Assembly: GCA_031213475.1 (NCBI GenBank)
Contig: JARUPZ010000005.1
Coordinates: 9,425,848-9,489,847 of the forward strand
Reading direction: 5' to 3'
From: Nereocystis luetkeana
Taxonomy: Eukaryota; Sar; Phaeophyceae; Laminariales; Laminariaceae
DNA: 64,000 nt
How positions within the stretch are numbered: the first letter of the stretch is position 1; each line of letters begins with the position of its first letter. Both the position numbers and the translations under genes were made by a program. Shown piece after piece: positions 9,301 to 38,000 of this stretch. The notes beneath the pieces are model-generated. The model was not told the origin of the DNA. It was given only the letters and a program-made list of their open reading frames with translations, and searched no databases.

Positions 9301-11546
9301 CCACAGACGCGGCTAAGTACGAGAGAGCGTCGTCAGCCGGTCACCACTCGGGCGGGGTTTCGGTGGCAGCACGCGGTCTTCTCGCGGAAGATCGAGCGCC
9401 CGGCGACGAGGTGACATGGGAGCGGGTGAAAGCCAAATTCCCGGGGGAAGACCGTGCCTCCATCTCCGAGTCGGCAGTGGCAGCGGTGGCAGCAAGCTCT
9501 ACGGAACCGGAGGAAGGGAGTGTTCCCAACTGGCATCCAGAGCAAGAGTTCGATTCGCAGGTGGCCCTCGACATCATCAACTCCCGAAATGCGTTATCAG
9601 GCGCGGGGAGTGACGGTCTACGCTTCTCACACCTGCAGTCGATCATCAGGACCGGCTTCGGTCGCGAGAAATTTGGAGCTAGCATCGAGGCCCTTTGGAG
9701 GCGGATCTTCGACGACCCCGGTTCATTCCCGCCGGAATTCTGGCAGCTCTTCTTGCAGTCCAACCTCACTGCCTTGGGGGGAAAATGTCGACCCGTATGT
9801 GTAGGTATGACATGGAGACGACTTCTCGCAGCAGGGACGATGCGGCAGTGGCGGCCACGGCTGGAAGAGATTAATCGTGAGGCAAGGCAATTTGGGGTAG
9901 GGGTTCGAGGGGGGGTGGAGCAGGTAGCTCTACGCGCCCGGGTGCACCATGAGGCAAGAAACTGGCTCATCCTAACTGACTATTCCAACGCCTTCAACAC
10001 TGTAAAGCGGACGGCAGTACTTGCCGAGGCGGCCACTTGCGTGCCCGCGCTCACGCCGTTCATTGCTAAATGCTACGGCGAGAGGCCCGCCCCTACGTTC
10101 TTCCAGATGGGTTCGGGGGAGCGGCGCAAAATCGACTGTTCCAGTGGAGTGCAGCAAGGGGATGCCATGGGCCCGGCGCTGTTCTGCATGCCACTGCTGC
10201 CAATACTCAAGCGGGTCCGTGAGGAGTTCGAACCCCGGGGTGTTGGAGCCTTTGCCTACCTCGATGACATCAGCATCGGTATGTCAGAGATCACACCGGA
10301 CACGGTGAGAGTAGTGCCCTTTCTCCAGCACGAGCTGTGCGAAATAGGCATTGCCATTAACCCCAGAAAGACGGTTGCTTTGCCTCGCAAAGGACATATG
10401 CCTACGTCGGAAGAGATAGCACTTCTGAGGGGCATCGGTGTTCGCATTGCGGAAGGGGGTGGGGTAAAGGTGGTTGGCGTGCCCATAGGCACTGATGCAT
10501 TCGCGGTGAACAGCGCCGTGGAGATAGTCCGAGATGGGGGAGTAGAGCAACTCGCGCGCATCCTGCCGCGTATGCCGGACAAACAGTCGGCGAACCTCAT
10601 CGCCACCAGTTCAATGGTGCAGCGGACCTCCTACATTGAGCGGGTAATGGACCCGGAGCTGTCACTACCCGCGTGTCAGCGGGCAGACACTAGCGCAATG
10701 TGGATGCTCGAGCGCCTTCTCGAGCTTCCAGGGACAGCGGACGAATCGCCGTTCTTTGCGGACGGATGCCCGGCGAACCGGTTGACGCTGCAGCCGCACC
10801 AGAAAGCGCAGGCGAGCCTCTCCACAGGGGCCGGGGGGTTTGGACTGTCGTCGGCTGAATCAAGGAGAATGTCAGCGTCCATCGGGAGCTTAGTGGCGAC
10901 GGTGCCAGAGGTCCTCGCCGACCTCTCCGGTCCATTAGGGGAAAAAGTCCGAAGGGAGTTACCCAATTCGGACCTCGTTCGCCGCATATGGAGCAGCGTC
11001 AGGGACCTTCGCGATATTCATGGGGTATCGGAGGAGGCAATGGCAAACGTAATCCCGGAAAGTTGGCGGAACAGGGCGTTCCGCGCAAGCGAGGAAGGAG
11101 GGACAGAACAGTATGATGTGGAGGTACTGCCGGCGCATGACGCCCAAACGATTAGCTCCCACAAGGCGCAATACAAGCTGGGGCAGCAGATCAACCGGGT
11201 ACGGTACCAACGGTACGTTGCTTCTCTGGACCAGCTCCCCGAGGTAGCAGGCCCGTCGGATCGGGACGACGTGTTCGGGGGGACGGAAACCAGAGGTCTT
11301 GCCAAGGCTCGGCAACGGAGCCTATTGGGACCAGGCGCAGTCGCCTGTTTGCGTGCAAGGCCCGTGGACATGGCACGTATCATACCGGCTTCTGAGTTCG
11401 TGTCTATGGGACGGCGCTTTCCTGGGAATGGAGGAGCCCATAGCGGCGAGGTGCCCCTGCTGCGAAGCGACGGATGTCACCACACGTCACGCGCGTACAT
11501 ACATGCCACCGAGCAGGCGCACAGGTTAACCAGCATCAGCCGCTAG
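6303..11546 (+). CDS. LINE polyprotein: zinc fingers and reverse transcriptase
   Basis: The frame is open from 6303, with the first ATG at 6585. Numbering from that ATG, a cysteine/histidine-rich finger lies at about residues 47-110 (C47, C50 and later CDH, CGH, CVEC). Repeated modules containing WTLGVxxALEAGD and PPFPTA occupy about 230-390. A RING-like finger (CGGC, CGNQH, HARC) lies at about 683-735. The RT follows: SDGLRFSHL, then motif A LTDYSNAFN with Asp about 1132, motif B SGVQQGDAMGP, and motif C YLDD with the catalytic pair about 1227-1228. The catalytic residues are present, so the RT looks intact. The segment 6303-6585 repeats the module at 7170-7440 in the same frame (YLDFPRTREW occurs in both), which suggests that the true ATG is missing or that the 5' end is truncated. 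The frame ends early at 11546 because of a shift described in the next entry. Confidence 0.85.
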   Translation, partial: SDALDLPQQAYLDFPRTREWKAAAAHYRTLFAAYGIRPQNVLLRLPNRRLYIGPHVQEYLAGLDAEWEERLTRWTLGVQRALEAGDALPPFPTAVAAPPERTDSAQGDDRLARGQHGQRGAAPGSPESREITRDTALVGLCIYCGEDIENSDRNPEVDHLRTTITCDHDNGQLVHAGCMLDRAERLACGHTDPRPCVECGSEWPVRTRPPHPAELTEDLPRPRPGGRWSAVGGALQFAELLEEEGTQLVPASYVTSGHHHTFEHMVRTHGRSPTSSFLLCSLFSDALGLPRAAYLDFPRTREWQAAAADYRERFAAHAIRPRDIMLRLPNRRIYIAPQAQEFLAGLHAEWEERLTRWTLGVRHALEAGDVVPPFPTAVADTPGGAGQALESGPLIGGQNDQGGTAGNATENRQATGNRDDTSAGQVGTPRTTSSTALARCTLGVLNVREGGDALTPLPTAEWTPGAQNALEAGDDLPPFPTAAVSTTEGTVPAAESGPQTRGQVEQGGAAGSAVGSRHTEGGRDAALAGQVEILQARPSTVSATFAAATSPRSTGSELPSREGGQGGMDANVGGSCPSAARPLPPAAETAPPGGEALASEGDSRIGGQVDQRNAVVVAMANLQTARDRDVTPSGRLGVPLTPSGATPAIAGNTSSEPGSAAREWGGTGGGRGRPRGSRRGSRATSTGREAVTNRGRIPRPGGSEPPSAPEPRGGSESPPTPGSRGGSELRSDPGSGGGGGEERELVREGEGGEGGGSASGGVGRLRASIGTSQDGVMCGGCRAAVARGHRVVGLPCGNQHVMHARCVVEAIRRSGSHAQLICATRGCTARHGRRESLDAAVQADPGVRVTVAGLGGRPDNNYDERGEELCYPWGQNSLGIAGPLDDVSLEHLQQRFITVVKVHPGLATVHAKLLTHVLGRLNHALGAHRPNRHSETPNSLLRAIKLWYIVPALLHSQDSRVKRRERFASVERGDITLILPWLMEYTSRASTRRRGPTYEATDAAKYERASSAGHHSGGVSVAARGLLAEDRAPGDEVTWERVKAKFPGEDRASISESAVAAVAASSTEPEEGSVPNWHPEQEFDSQVALDIINSRNALSGAGSDGLRFSHLQSIIRTGFGREKFGASIEALWRRIFDDPGSFPPEFWQLFLQSNLTALGGKCRPVCVGMTWRRLLAAGTMRQWRPRLEEINREARQFGVGVRGGVEQVALRARVHHEARNWLILTDYSNAFNTVKRTAVLAEAATCVPALTPFIAKCYGERPAPTFFQMGSGERRKIDCSSGVQQGDAMGPALFCMPLLPILKRVREEFEPRGVGAFAYLDDISIGMSEITPDTVRVVPFLQHELCEIGIAINPRKTVALPRKGHMPTSEEIALLRGIGVRIAEGGGVKVVGVPIGTDAFAVNSAVEIVRDGGVEQLARILPRMPDKQSANLIATSSMVQRTSYIERVMDPELSLPACQRADTSAMWMLERLLELPGTADESPFFADGCPANRLTLQPHQKAQASLSTGAGGFGLSSAESRRMSASIGSLVATVPEVLADLSGPLGEKVRRELPNSDLVRRIWSSVRDLRDIHGVSEEAMANVIPESWRNRAFRASEEGGTEQYDVEVLPAHDAQTISSHKAQYKLGQQINRVRYQRYVASLDQLPEVAGPSDRDDVFGGTETRGLAKARQRSLLGPGAVACLRARPVDMARIIPASEFVSMGRRFPGNGGAHSGEVPLLRSDGCHHTSRAYIHATEQAHRLTSISR

Positions 11547-12154
11547 TCCACGCGCTGTCTCGCACCTTTAAGCGATTGTCCATCCGCCACCAAATGGAAA
11601 GCGGAGCGCCCTTCAACGCCGACAGAAACCTCCGCATGGACATAGTGATAGAGAGGGGAGGCCTCCGAGACGTTACGTCGTCAGAGTACCGCAACAAGGC
11701 GATACTCCTCGACGTCACGCATGCAGACCCCCAAGCGAGGGTCCACATGCGGGCTGGCAGCGCTGATCGAGACGGATCAGCCGCTTCCACTTCTGAGGCG
11801 CGAAAGCGCAACCACTACGCTCGTGCAGGACAAGTGTCCTTCGACGAGCGCAGCCATAAACTTGTCACCCTCGCGGTGAAAAGCTTTGGACGCCTCGGGA
11901 AGGAAGGTAGCGATTTCACCGACCAGCTGGCGGCGAGCATCGTTGGAGGAACGGACGGGGGATCTTTAGCAAGAAAAGGGGTTTGTAAGGAGCACCTTTT
12001 CCAGGTCATATCGGTGACTACCCAGGTCGCGATCTCGCGCAGAGTGCACCGATATAAGCTCGCCCTGCGAGACCGCCAGGCCGTCAGGGGGAGAAGGGAG
12101 GAGGAGGGAGGACTACTTCCCATGGCGTGGGGGTGGAATGTAGATGCGGAGTAG
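11420..12154 (+). pseudogene. LINE C-terminal part: zinc knuckle and restriction-like endonuclease, frame-shifted
   Basis: Near 11420 one extra base moves the CPCCEATDVTTRHAR knuckle out of the RT frame. Near 11500 a duplicated ACAT moves the rest into a third frame, which continues to a stop at 12154. That frame carries RNLRMDIVIERGG followed by KAILLDVTHADPQA, a PD-(D/E)XK-like arrangement expected of an RLE. Its last part includes HYARAGQVSFDERS and QVAISRRVHRYKL. Since the other 5 kb is open, the two shifts look recent, or could be assembly errors in simple sequence. No programmed frameshift signal is evident. Confidence 0.7.
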
Positions 12155-12343
12155 GAAGCGTGGCGTATAGATACATAGTAGGTAAAATATCTCGGTAAAT
12201 GGTGGGGGTGCTAGTGAGTACAGGCAGGGAAGGAGAATTGGTTCGATGAAGTTAGTGGTATTCGATGAATTATGTCAGCTTCTTCATTTTGAATGAATAA
12301 CGCCCTGCACATTGTCAGAAGGCAAAAAGAAAAGAAAAACGAA

Positions 12344-14755
12344 GCAGTCACTTGACTTCTGTCGGTAGGCTTTGTTCGTTATATTGAGCATTGACTCGAT
12401 CGAGTTAGTTGTTGGTCATCAAGCATCAGCGCTTTCGACAATTAATCAGATTATGTACAGATGCGGAAAATTTCGCCCTTTCAGTTGAAAAGCGTGCTTT
12501 TATATTTTATGAAAGTGTATGCCCTCGTTCATCAAAACCGCGTGCGCACAGACAGACAGGCAGTACGAGGTATGATAAATGCGCGATTTGTTTACTGCTC
12601 TGTGTTCGCGACAGCAACCACGCGTGTATTTGTATCTATGTTTACGTATAACTCAGTGGGAGTACTCGTACCGCCCTCTTCATAACGACCAAGACCGTGT
12701 AGAAGTAGTACGTACCGGTAGTTAGTGTATCAACTCTTCACCGGAAACTAAGTTTTCGCTTTCCGTCAGGACTGCATTATTCCCGTTATGCCGACGGTTA
12801 TTCCCGTTATGCCGACGAAACACACGGGAATCAGGGTCAGATTCAGGTTTAGGTTCACGTTGTTACTGATGTACGGCAGCGCATAATTAAAACAGTCAAC
12901 ACGGACGGGTAGATGGTTTATCGAATTAATACCTGGTGGTACGTACCTGGTAGAAGTGTCCCCCCCCCGCCCCCCCCCCCTTCTCCCCGTGTTTTATGTC
13001 TGAACACTTGCCGGTACCAAACGGTTAGTAAACCGAAGCGTAACGTCCAAAACTCTAGGAAGCGCTCGCGAAGAGTTCCAAACGAGGTAGTATAGGCCTG
13101 TCTCGCACGGAAGGAATGCTGCAGGACAGGACAGCACCAACATCGGATCGCACTAAACGGCGCAGTTTTTTTTTTTGTAAGCGCCGGAAACCTCAATGCC
13201 ACAGGGCGCCCACCCGCCCTCCGGTTTGCGGTATAACGACGTTGCCGCGATATCATCGAGCGGGATCTTATCGCGATACGGTCGAGCGAGAACTTGTCGG
13301 CATTTCATTCAGCGATTTCCTCTCATCACAAACTTGTTGAGCGATATCTTCACATGATATTCTTACTGAAATGTGTCATCATGATCTTACTGATATTTTT
13401 CATCACGACCTCACCGAGATATTGTATCACGATTTTAAAGAGATGATACAGATATAAGTCAACACGACCTCATCACGATCTTGTCGCGATGCCGTCGAAA
13501 TCTCATCGATATCGGTATGGAACATATCCAAATATTGTCACGATCTTGTCGAGATGTTAACGAGTTACGATCACGAAGATCTTGACGAGAACCGACTACC
13601 GGCGGCCCGTGTTGTTTCCGGACATCAAATAACAACAAAGAAGAGCGACGCTCCATCATAGTCGTGGTCCGACATCATACAAAACCGAAAAAGCACCAGC
13701 CAAGCCAGCCAGTGCGCATGCGGCGAGCAATGATCCCACATTCCAACAGTCGTGAACGTGGCGCGTTCGTTCGTCTCTTACAGACGACGTGCGCGGTTTC
13801 AAACGGCTACTGTGTGTGCGCGGAGAATCACCGCTGATACGGTAGCGGATGGATGTGGGTGCGATGCATAGGTAGGTGTGTGTGTGCCCGTCCTCTCAAT
13901 AAACGAGGATCGGGCCACGATTTGCGTCGATGCGAACGTTTCACCAAAAAAGGTAAAGGTCAAAAATATTCAAGACATCTTCCGCCTCCCCTACCCCTCG
14001 CGCCCCCCCCCCGTTTTACCATTCATCACCGGCGACGCCCACAGACACGAGGCGAACAAATTGGAACATAGATTACATTGATCGGACGGTAAAACGAGGG
14101 GCTGGGTCACCTCAGCTTCCCCTTTCCCCTCCCCCTCCCCCCCTTCCAACTCCCCCCAGTCCCCACCTACAGATTTCTGCAGTGTGGCACCCCCCCCCTT
14201 CCCACCAACTGCTTTGAAGTGTGGCGGGATAACAAAACAAAATATCCGGCGACTCGATTTTTTTCAAAAGGCGTGTGCGATCTCACAAGAACGCACGAAA
14301 TGATGTCGATTAACAGTGAAAACGACTCCGATATCGGTACATCGATTCCAACACCAACACACCGATTTCGATACCGGCACCCCGACTCCGATATCGGTAC
14401 CCCGATTCCCGATATCGGTACCCCGATTCCCGATATCGGTACCCCGATTCCCGATAACGGTACCCCGATCCCCGATATCGGTACCCCGATTCCCGATATC
14501 GGTACCCCGATGCCGAGAACGACTCCGATATTAGAGTGGCGTCTCGCCGGAGGCGGTCGGCAACGTCGCCAACATCATCACAGCCATCACACTCCCCTGA
14601 CGAGATAAGACATCAAGGGCAACCAGTCAGGAAGCCAGGGGATACGATGAGCAAAACGACCGCAAGGCAAGGCGAGGCAAAATGCCGCCACAAAAATGCG
14701 ACATTCGCCATCAACCATCTCACCCCCCCCCCAAAAAATCTCCAACACCAAGGAG

Positions 14756-14790
<35 letters not shown>

Positions 14791-14900
14791 GCGTCGTTCG
14801 CGAGAGGGAGACAAGAAAATGAAAAGAGAAGACACAAAAGAGATAAAACAAAGGAAAGAGAGAGGCGCATCACACACTGCATCGCACCGCACCGCACCGC

Positions 14901-14931
<31 letters not shown>

Positions 14932-15047
14932 CCCCCCGGAGCTCAGATGCTACAGCAGTAGCTTCTTCGTTTAAGCTACAGTAAGTAGCCTTTCCTTTTT
15001 AATGTTTTTTTTTTTTTTTCCTGTTTCCGTTCGGTTTTTCGCCGGTT
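12344..15047. other. Intergenic: simple and degenerate satellite DNA, no gene seen
   Basis: This stretch separates the LINE from the 3' end of the V-ATPase gene. It contains a degenerate ATCACGATCTTGTCGAGAT-type satellite (about 13240-13600), a tandem array at 14326-14515, a CAG run (about 14757-14790) and a long poly-C run (about 14900-14930). ORFs such as those at 14316-14960 are produced by these repeats. Confidence 0.6.
14326..14515 (+). repeat. Tandem GATATCGGTACCCCGATTCC array
   Basis: About nine units of 18-24 bp are seen; the core contains adjacent palindromes GATATC and GGTACC. The encoded repeat (DIGTPIP) is probably incidental. Confidence 0.8.
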
Positions 15048-33531
<18,484 letters not shown>

Positions 33532-34602
33532 CCTGCACTTACGACTACTCTACGTTCCTATTTGTTCGGTTCTAGGACTGCAGTGCGCTTACAGTAGCCG
33601 TAGAGCGCGGGAGAAGGGTTGCAACCGACGGGATCGGCGTGGCGGGAGTGTGTGCCTTGGGGATAGGCAAAAGATGGGTGTTTTCACTGTGTTGTGCCAG
33701 CTAGAACGCAAGCTTTGAAGGTTCTCGGGTCCCGCGAAGAGCTGATGAAAAAAGAGGAGTGTCGCCAAAGTTCTATTTTCCATGGCTTCGGAGGCCATAT
33801 TCCAGCGGGCTAGCGGGGGTATTTAGGGACCAGAAAAAGGCACAGAAGCAAGACAGCACAATAGCGGCAGCAGCAGCAGCAGCAGTGGACAAGGCTCCGT
33901 GGATTAAGTAGGGGTACTCCCCAGTACAGACAGTGGCCATGAGTCGGATAGTGAGGATTTTGGGCAGAACCAAGGCCTACTTCATGGAATGTAAGGTGAA
34001 AACGGGTTTGGTTCGATTCCGTCCCAAGATACGGAGTACTTCTTTGTACCCCTAAATATTCAGCATGAAAAGCATGATGCATGCTGGTGGTACAACGATG
34101 GTACCACCCCCCTTCCGTACTGAACGAAGCAGTTCTTCGCGGGTATACACAGCACTGCCCTGCGAGCAGCATTGCCTGTGCCTGCAGCTCTCGCAACTAG
34201 TCTAGGGTATACGACTCGAGGAGACACATTGCGAAGTTCATTGACGAGTGGAACCCACCAGGCATTCATAGGCGGGCACCCCACGGCAGCTTGTCTGAAT
34301 ATTCATTGCACCGCCTCTGCTCAACCTGCGGCAGCAGCAGCAGTTGGCTGATAAGACTGATAGGAGTTGAGGCAACGAAAGCCAATTGCTTCTGCCAGGT
34401 ACCTGGTAAGTACATACCAGGAACGTAAGCGCAACGGATAAATGCCCAGTACATTGCATCGCTATGGTATCGCCGTACGAGAGCTAACTTTACACCCTGG
34501 AAAGAAAGGGAAAATACCTCGAAAATCAATTGCGCCGCGTTTGGTGAGTTGGCTTACGAACCCGTGACGTTATTACGCAGCTCGCAAGCTGAGTATCAAC
34601 TA

Positions 34603-34707
34603 TTACGGGGGGCCATAGTTAATAGGACCAAATATTTCGAGTAAAAATGGTTAGATATATAGGTTTTTATGTATACCATAGGTCCTATTAACTATGGTCC
34701 CCCGTAA
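34603..34707. mobile_element. MITE family 1 copy, first of a back-to-back pair
   Basis: TTACGGGGGGCCATAGTTAA through GTCCCCCGTAA, with TA directly outside each end. Internal sequence runs in the opposite sense to the neighbouring copy. Confidence 0.9.
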
Positions 34708-34712
34708 TAGTA

Positions 34713-34819
34713 TTACGGGGGGGGGCATAGTTAATAGGACCTTTTGTGTAGTCTAAAACCTATATATTCACCTATTTTCACTCACAATATTTGGTCCTGT
34801 TTACTATGGTCCCCCGTAA
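34713..34819. mobile_element. MITE family 1 copy, second of a back-to-back pair
   Basis: TTACGGGGGGGGGCATAG through GGTCCCCCGTAA. Only TAGTA separates it from the previous copy. A TACCAGGTA word follows at 34826. Confidence 0.9.
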
Positions 34820-35018
34820 TATTAATACCAGGTATTTAATCAGTCGAACTCACAGCTGACGTATTTCTTGATTTCAAAAAATAGGGAAATAGGTTCGCTG
34901 CTGCTGCTGTTGCTGCTTGGTGCTCGTCGACCCCCCCCCCCCCACCTCCTCTGCCCCCCTCCCCTACCCCCCTCCCTGGCCTCTTTCTTTTCTTTCGATT
35001 GCCACTCTGCAGCATAAC

Positions 35019-38000
35019 ATGGCGCCCATGCCGAACCCAGACTGGTACGAGGAGAAAAAAGACACAATGGTCACCGTCAAGAATCTTCGGTATGTTAATG
35101 CGGCAGTGAACAAGTTTATCTTGTTGTCGTCCTCGCGCCCGGGGGGGGTGTGTGCTCATGTGTCGGGTTTTCAGGCGTCTTATGTTGCTATTCGGCTGCT
35201 GCCAGGGGGGGGTCGGGATGGCTGCTTGATACAGGGGGCGAGCTACTGTACGTACGCACGTACGTATACCTATGCTGCTGCCGCATGTGCCCTGGCGTGC
35301 TCGGGGGAATAACCCGTTTTGTTGTCACAAGCAACGACGGTATACAGCGAAAGAGACGAATGTGTCCAAGCGGGCAAGCGGGTGCTCATTCACTTCCGAA
35401 CGGAGACAGCCTGATGTCCCCCGCGTTAAGCGCGCCTCGCCTATCTTGTTTAGTGTGCGTCTCCCTTTGTTTTCCCCTCTCTCTCTAGTACGTCTAACTC
35501 TGACTCTCTCTCTGTCCCACTAAACTGACTCCGACGCCCTCTCCCGTCTCTCACTCTCTCTTCCCTCCTCCCTCCCTCCCTCCCCCCCTCCCTCCCTTCC
35601 TCCCTCCCTCTCTCTCCCTCCCTCCTTCCCGCCCCCCCCCCCCCTCCCGCCCCCTTGTTCGCGCCGCCTATCGCTGCAGAAAACTCCCCCTGTCCGTGCA
35701 CGTCGAAGTGTGGAAAACCACGTGGGAATGGTACATAACTTCGTTCGAGCACTCCTTCGCGTGGGGGCGGCGTCGAAAAGAAGACGCGAAGAAGAAGGAG
35801 GCCCAGGACAAGATGGACGTGCTGCAGGGGATGGTCAAGGAGGCAAGGAAGGCGACGCACAACACCCCCGAGGTACGTACGTACGCAAGGAGACCTCCTT
35901 TCGACCTCCTACCCCTGATGCTTTTGGTTTTGGTTGTTTGTTTCGAGCTGCGTGAGCTCCTTGGGCTGCAAACTCTACGTTCCCCATCTTTCTTCGGCAA
36001 GAAAAAAAAAAAACTGTTTCTTGTGAGGACGAAAAACTCCTTTTTTTGTGGGCACAAGAAACTCCTTGTTGGGAAACTATTCATAGAAACTTGGGGGACT
36101 CTTTAGAGCATGATAGTTTTCGCAGTAATAGAAGAGGCACACCGTGTCTGTAATCTTGTGTAGGGTAGTTTTGTGATGGAGGTAGGGCTGGGCGGCTGGG
36201 GGTGGAGACTGAAGTTGCAGCACCGGCAGGCGTCGACGCGGAGCCATGTTCCCGAAACTTTTCAGCAGATCGCACCCTACAATAGTGCGCCGATCCTGAT
36301 TGGCCGGGGCGTTAATCTGCGATCCATTCGGCGTTCTCACCCCACGTGCAAGAAAGTACGCCCAAGGTCCCGAAACCCGCCTCACAAGCGGTTCTTAGTG
36401 CACCGTAGTATACAGGATGTGGCTCACCCTTCACGCGACTCGCCGAACCTTTCTCGGCGCTTCGCGCTTGACTGGCTCATGCAGTGTTCTGATTGGTCGG
36501 AGAAAATCTGATGTGCTCCGTTCCGGCATTGTAAGGATGGTCTATGGTCATACGATCACGGCCGTGCATGGCCCGAGTACACCCGCCACCCCGCGGCCCG
36601 TCCCAAACGTGTATGTTGGCGGCATCTTGACGGTCTCGACGGACAGCCGTCAACGAACTATGCTAGGTCTAACGAGGCATTGACGGGTTAAAGCTAGACC
36701 ATCCCAAGAACAAAAAAATTAAGGGACGTATTTTTGTCGCCTCAACTGGGTCAGAAAATCTCTTAACATCACGGGACAGCTTCCGCGGACTTTGATTGCG
36801 CGCCGCGCAATGTATATAAAACCCCTGTTCAGGCAGGCTCTGGAGATTAGACCCACTTTCAATGAGAATCCTCAGCAGACATCGATCGACTAAACCAACG
36901 ACGGCGTCATGAAATTTGAACAGATCGCGCTGGCTAAGGTCGCCGACCCACCCTAGTGTCACGGTGCTCACACCTCGGTCGGTGACAAGTGGCGTGGGCT
37001 GACCGGGCGTCTGGTAAAATCATTGTTTGGCGCTGGTCTGAAGAAGACAGACGACGAGAAATCTCGACCCCGCTCCGATGGCAAGAAATAGACCATTTTT
37101 CAGGTTTGGCATCGATCGACAAACCCAACAACTTCGTCACGAACTCTGAACGAAGCGCGCTGGTTAGAGGCTCCGACCCACGCTAGTGTCACAGTGCTCA
37201 CACCTCGGTCGGTGATATGTGGCGTGGGTGGGCCAGGCATCTACTAAAAACATATGTAGAGCTGGTGTGTAGAACACAGACGACAAAAACTCTCGATTCC
37301 TCTCCTTTGGCACAAAACAAAACTTTCTGAATGTTTTGACGAAAAGCGTAGGACGCCGCGTCCAACCTCTCGCCCCTCTAGACAACGGATTCCCATGATA
37401 CCTTCGAGGTCATCCTTTACACTCATCGGCCTTGCCCGGTACCAAGCTCGTTGACCGTGGGTTGATTGTATATCGATATTGACGGTCAATCGTCGCATGA
37501 CTGCGGGCGTGCGAGCTGTCTCTGTCTTCTTCCTGTTTGTGTGCGTCGTGATTTCACGTGGTTCGCGTGGTTCACGTTAATGCAGCTATTTGATTGGAAG
37601 ATGGCTCGCGTCGTTCGCGATATTTCAGGGATGTGATTGGAAGATAGCTGGCGTCAACTGCCCCGTACTGTTTCAGATTTGCTACTTGGGTCCGTAAACG
37701 ATCAGCAGTCAGCAGTGGCGATGGTTTTTTTAAGGCGGCAACAAGTTTCTGATGAAGATAGTACCGGCAACAGCAGCAGCAGCAATCGACGCGAAAGGTC
37801 AACGAACTGAGAGTTTGCAGCCAGTCACCCGCAATGATAGGAAACACTAGTGAAGGCGCCGATTATATGTGGCCGAGACGTTATTCTGCCCCCCTTCCCT
37901 ATTATATATAGGTTGGGTTGGCGTCGGTTGGCAACGACATTGTCAAACATGCCACTCACTACGTGAGCTAGACAATCAAGGTGCCGCCTTTTTATTTATT

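Larger units (their letters stand above)
6303..12343 (+). mobile_element. RLE-type (R2-like) non-LTR retrotransposon, nearly full length
   Basis: The body holds, in order, a CCHC/RING-like finger, a long repetitive Pro/Gly/Glu-rich linker, a second RING-like finger, a reverse transcriptase, a CPCC...H...H knuckle and a restriction-like endonuclease. An endonuclease downstream of the RT is the arrangement of the R2/CRE/NeSL side of LINEs. No apurinic-type endonuclease is seen upstream. The 5' edge is placed just after an in-frame stop at 6300-6302, where homology to an internal module begins abruptly. The 3' edge is uncertain: I place it at an A-rich patch near 12321-12343. No target-site duplication was identified, so the boundaries are approximate. 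Confidence 0.8.
33532..35018. promoter_or_regulatory. Divergent intergenic region between the V-ATPase B and hypothetical gene starts
   Basis: The two genes point away from each other, so both promoters should lie in this 1.5 kb. I see no confident TATA or initiator element. A CTGCAG at 35007-35012 just before the hypothetical gene's ATG could be a 3' splice site of an intron in its 5' UTR. The region holds two adjacent MITEs. Confidence 0.4.

Noticed and set aside
14536-14974. ORFs around a CAG run and poly-C run
   Set aside because: All frames are open because of simple repeats; no conserved sequence is present.
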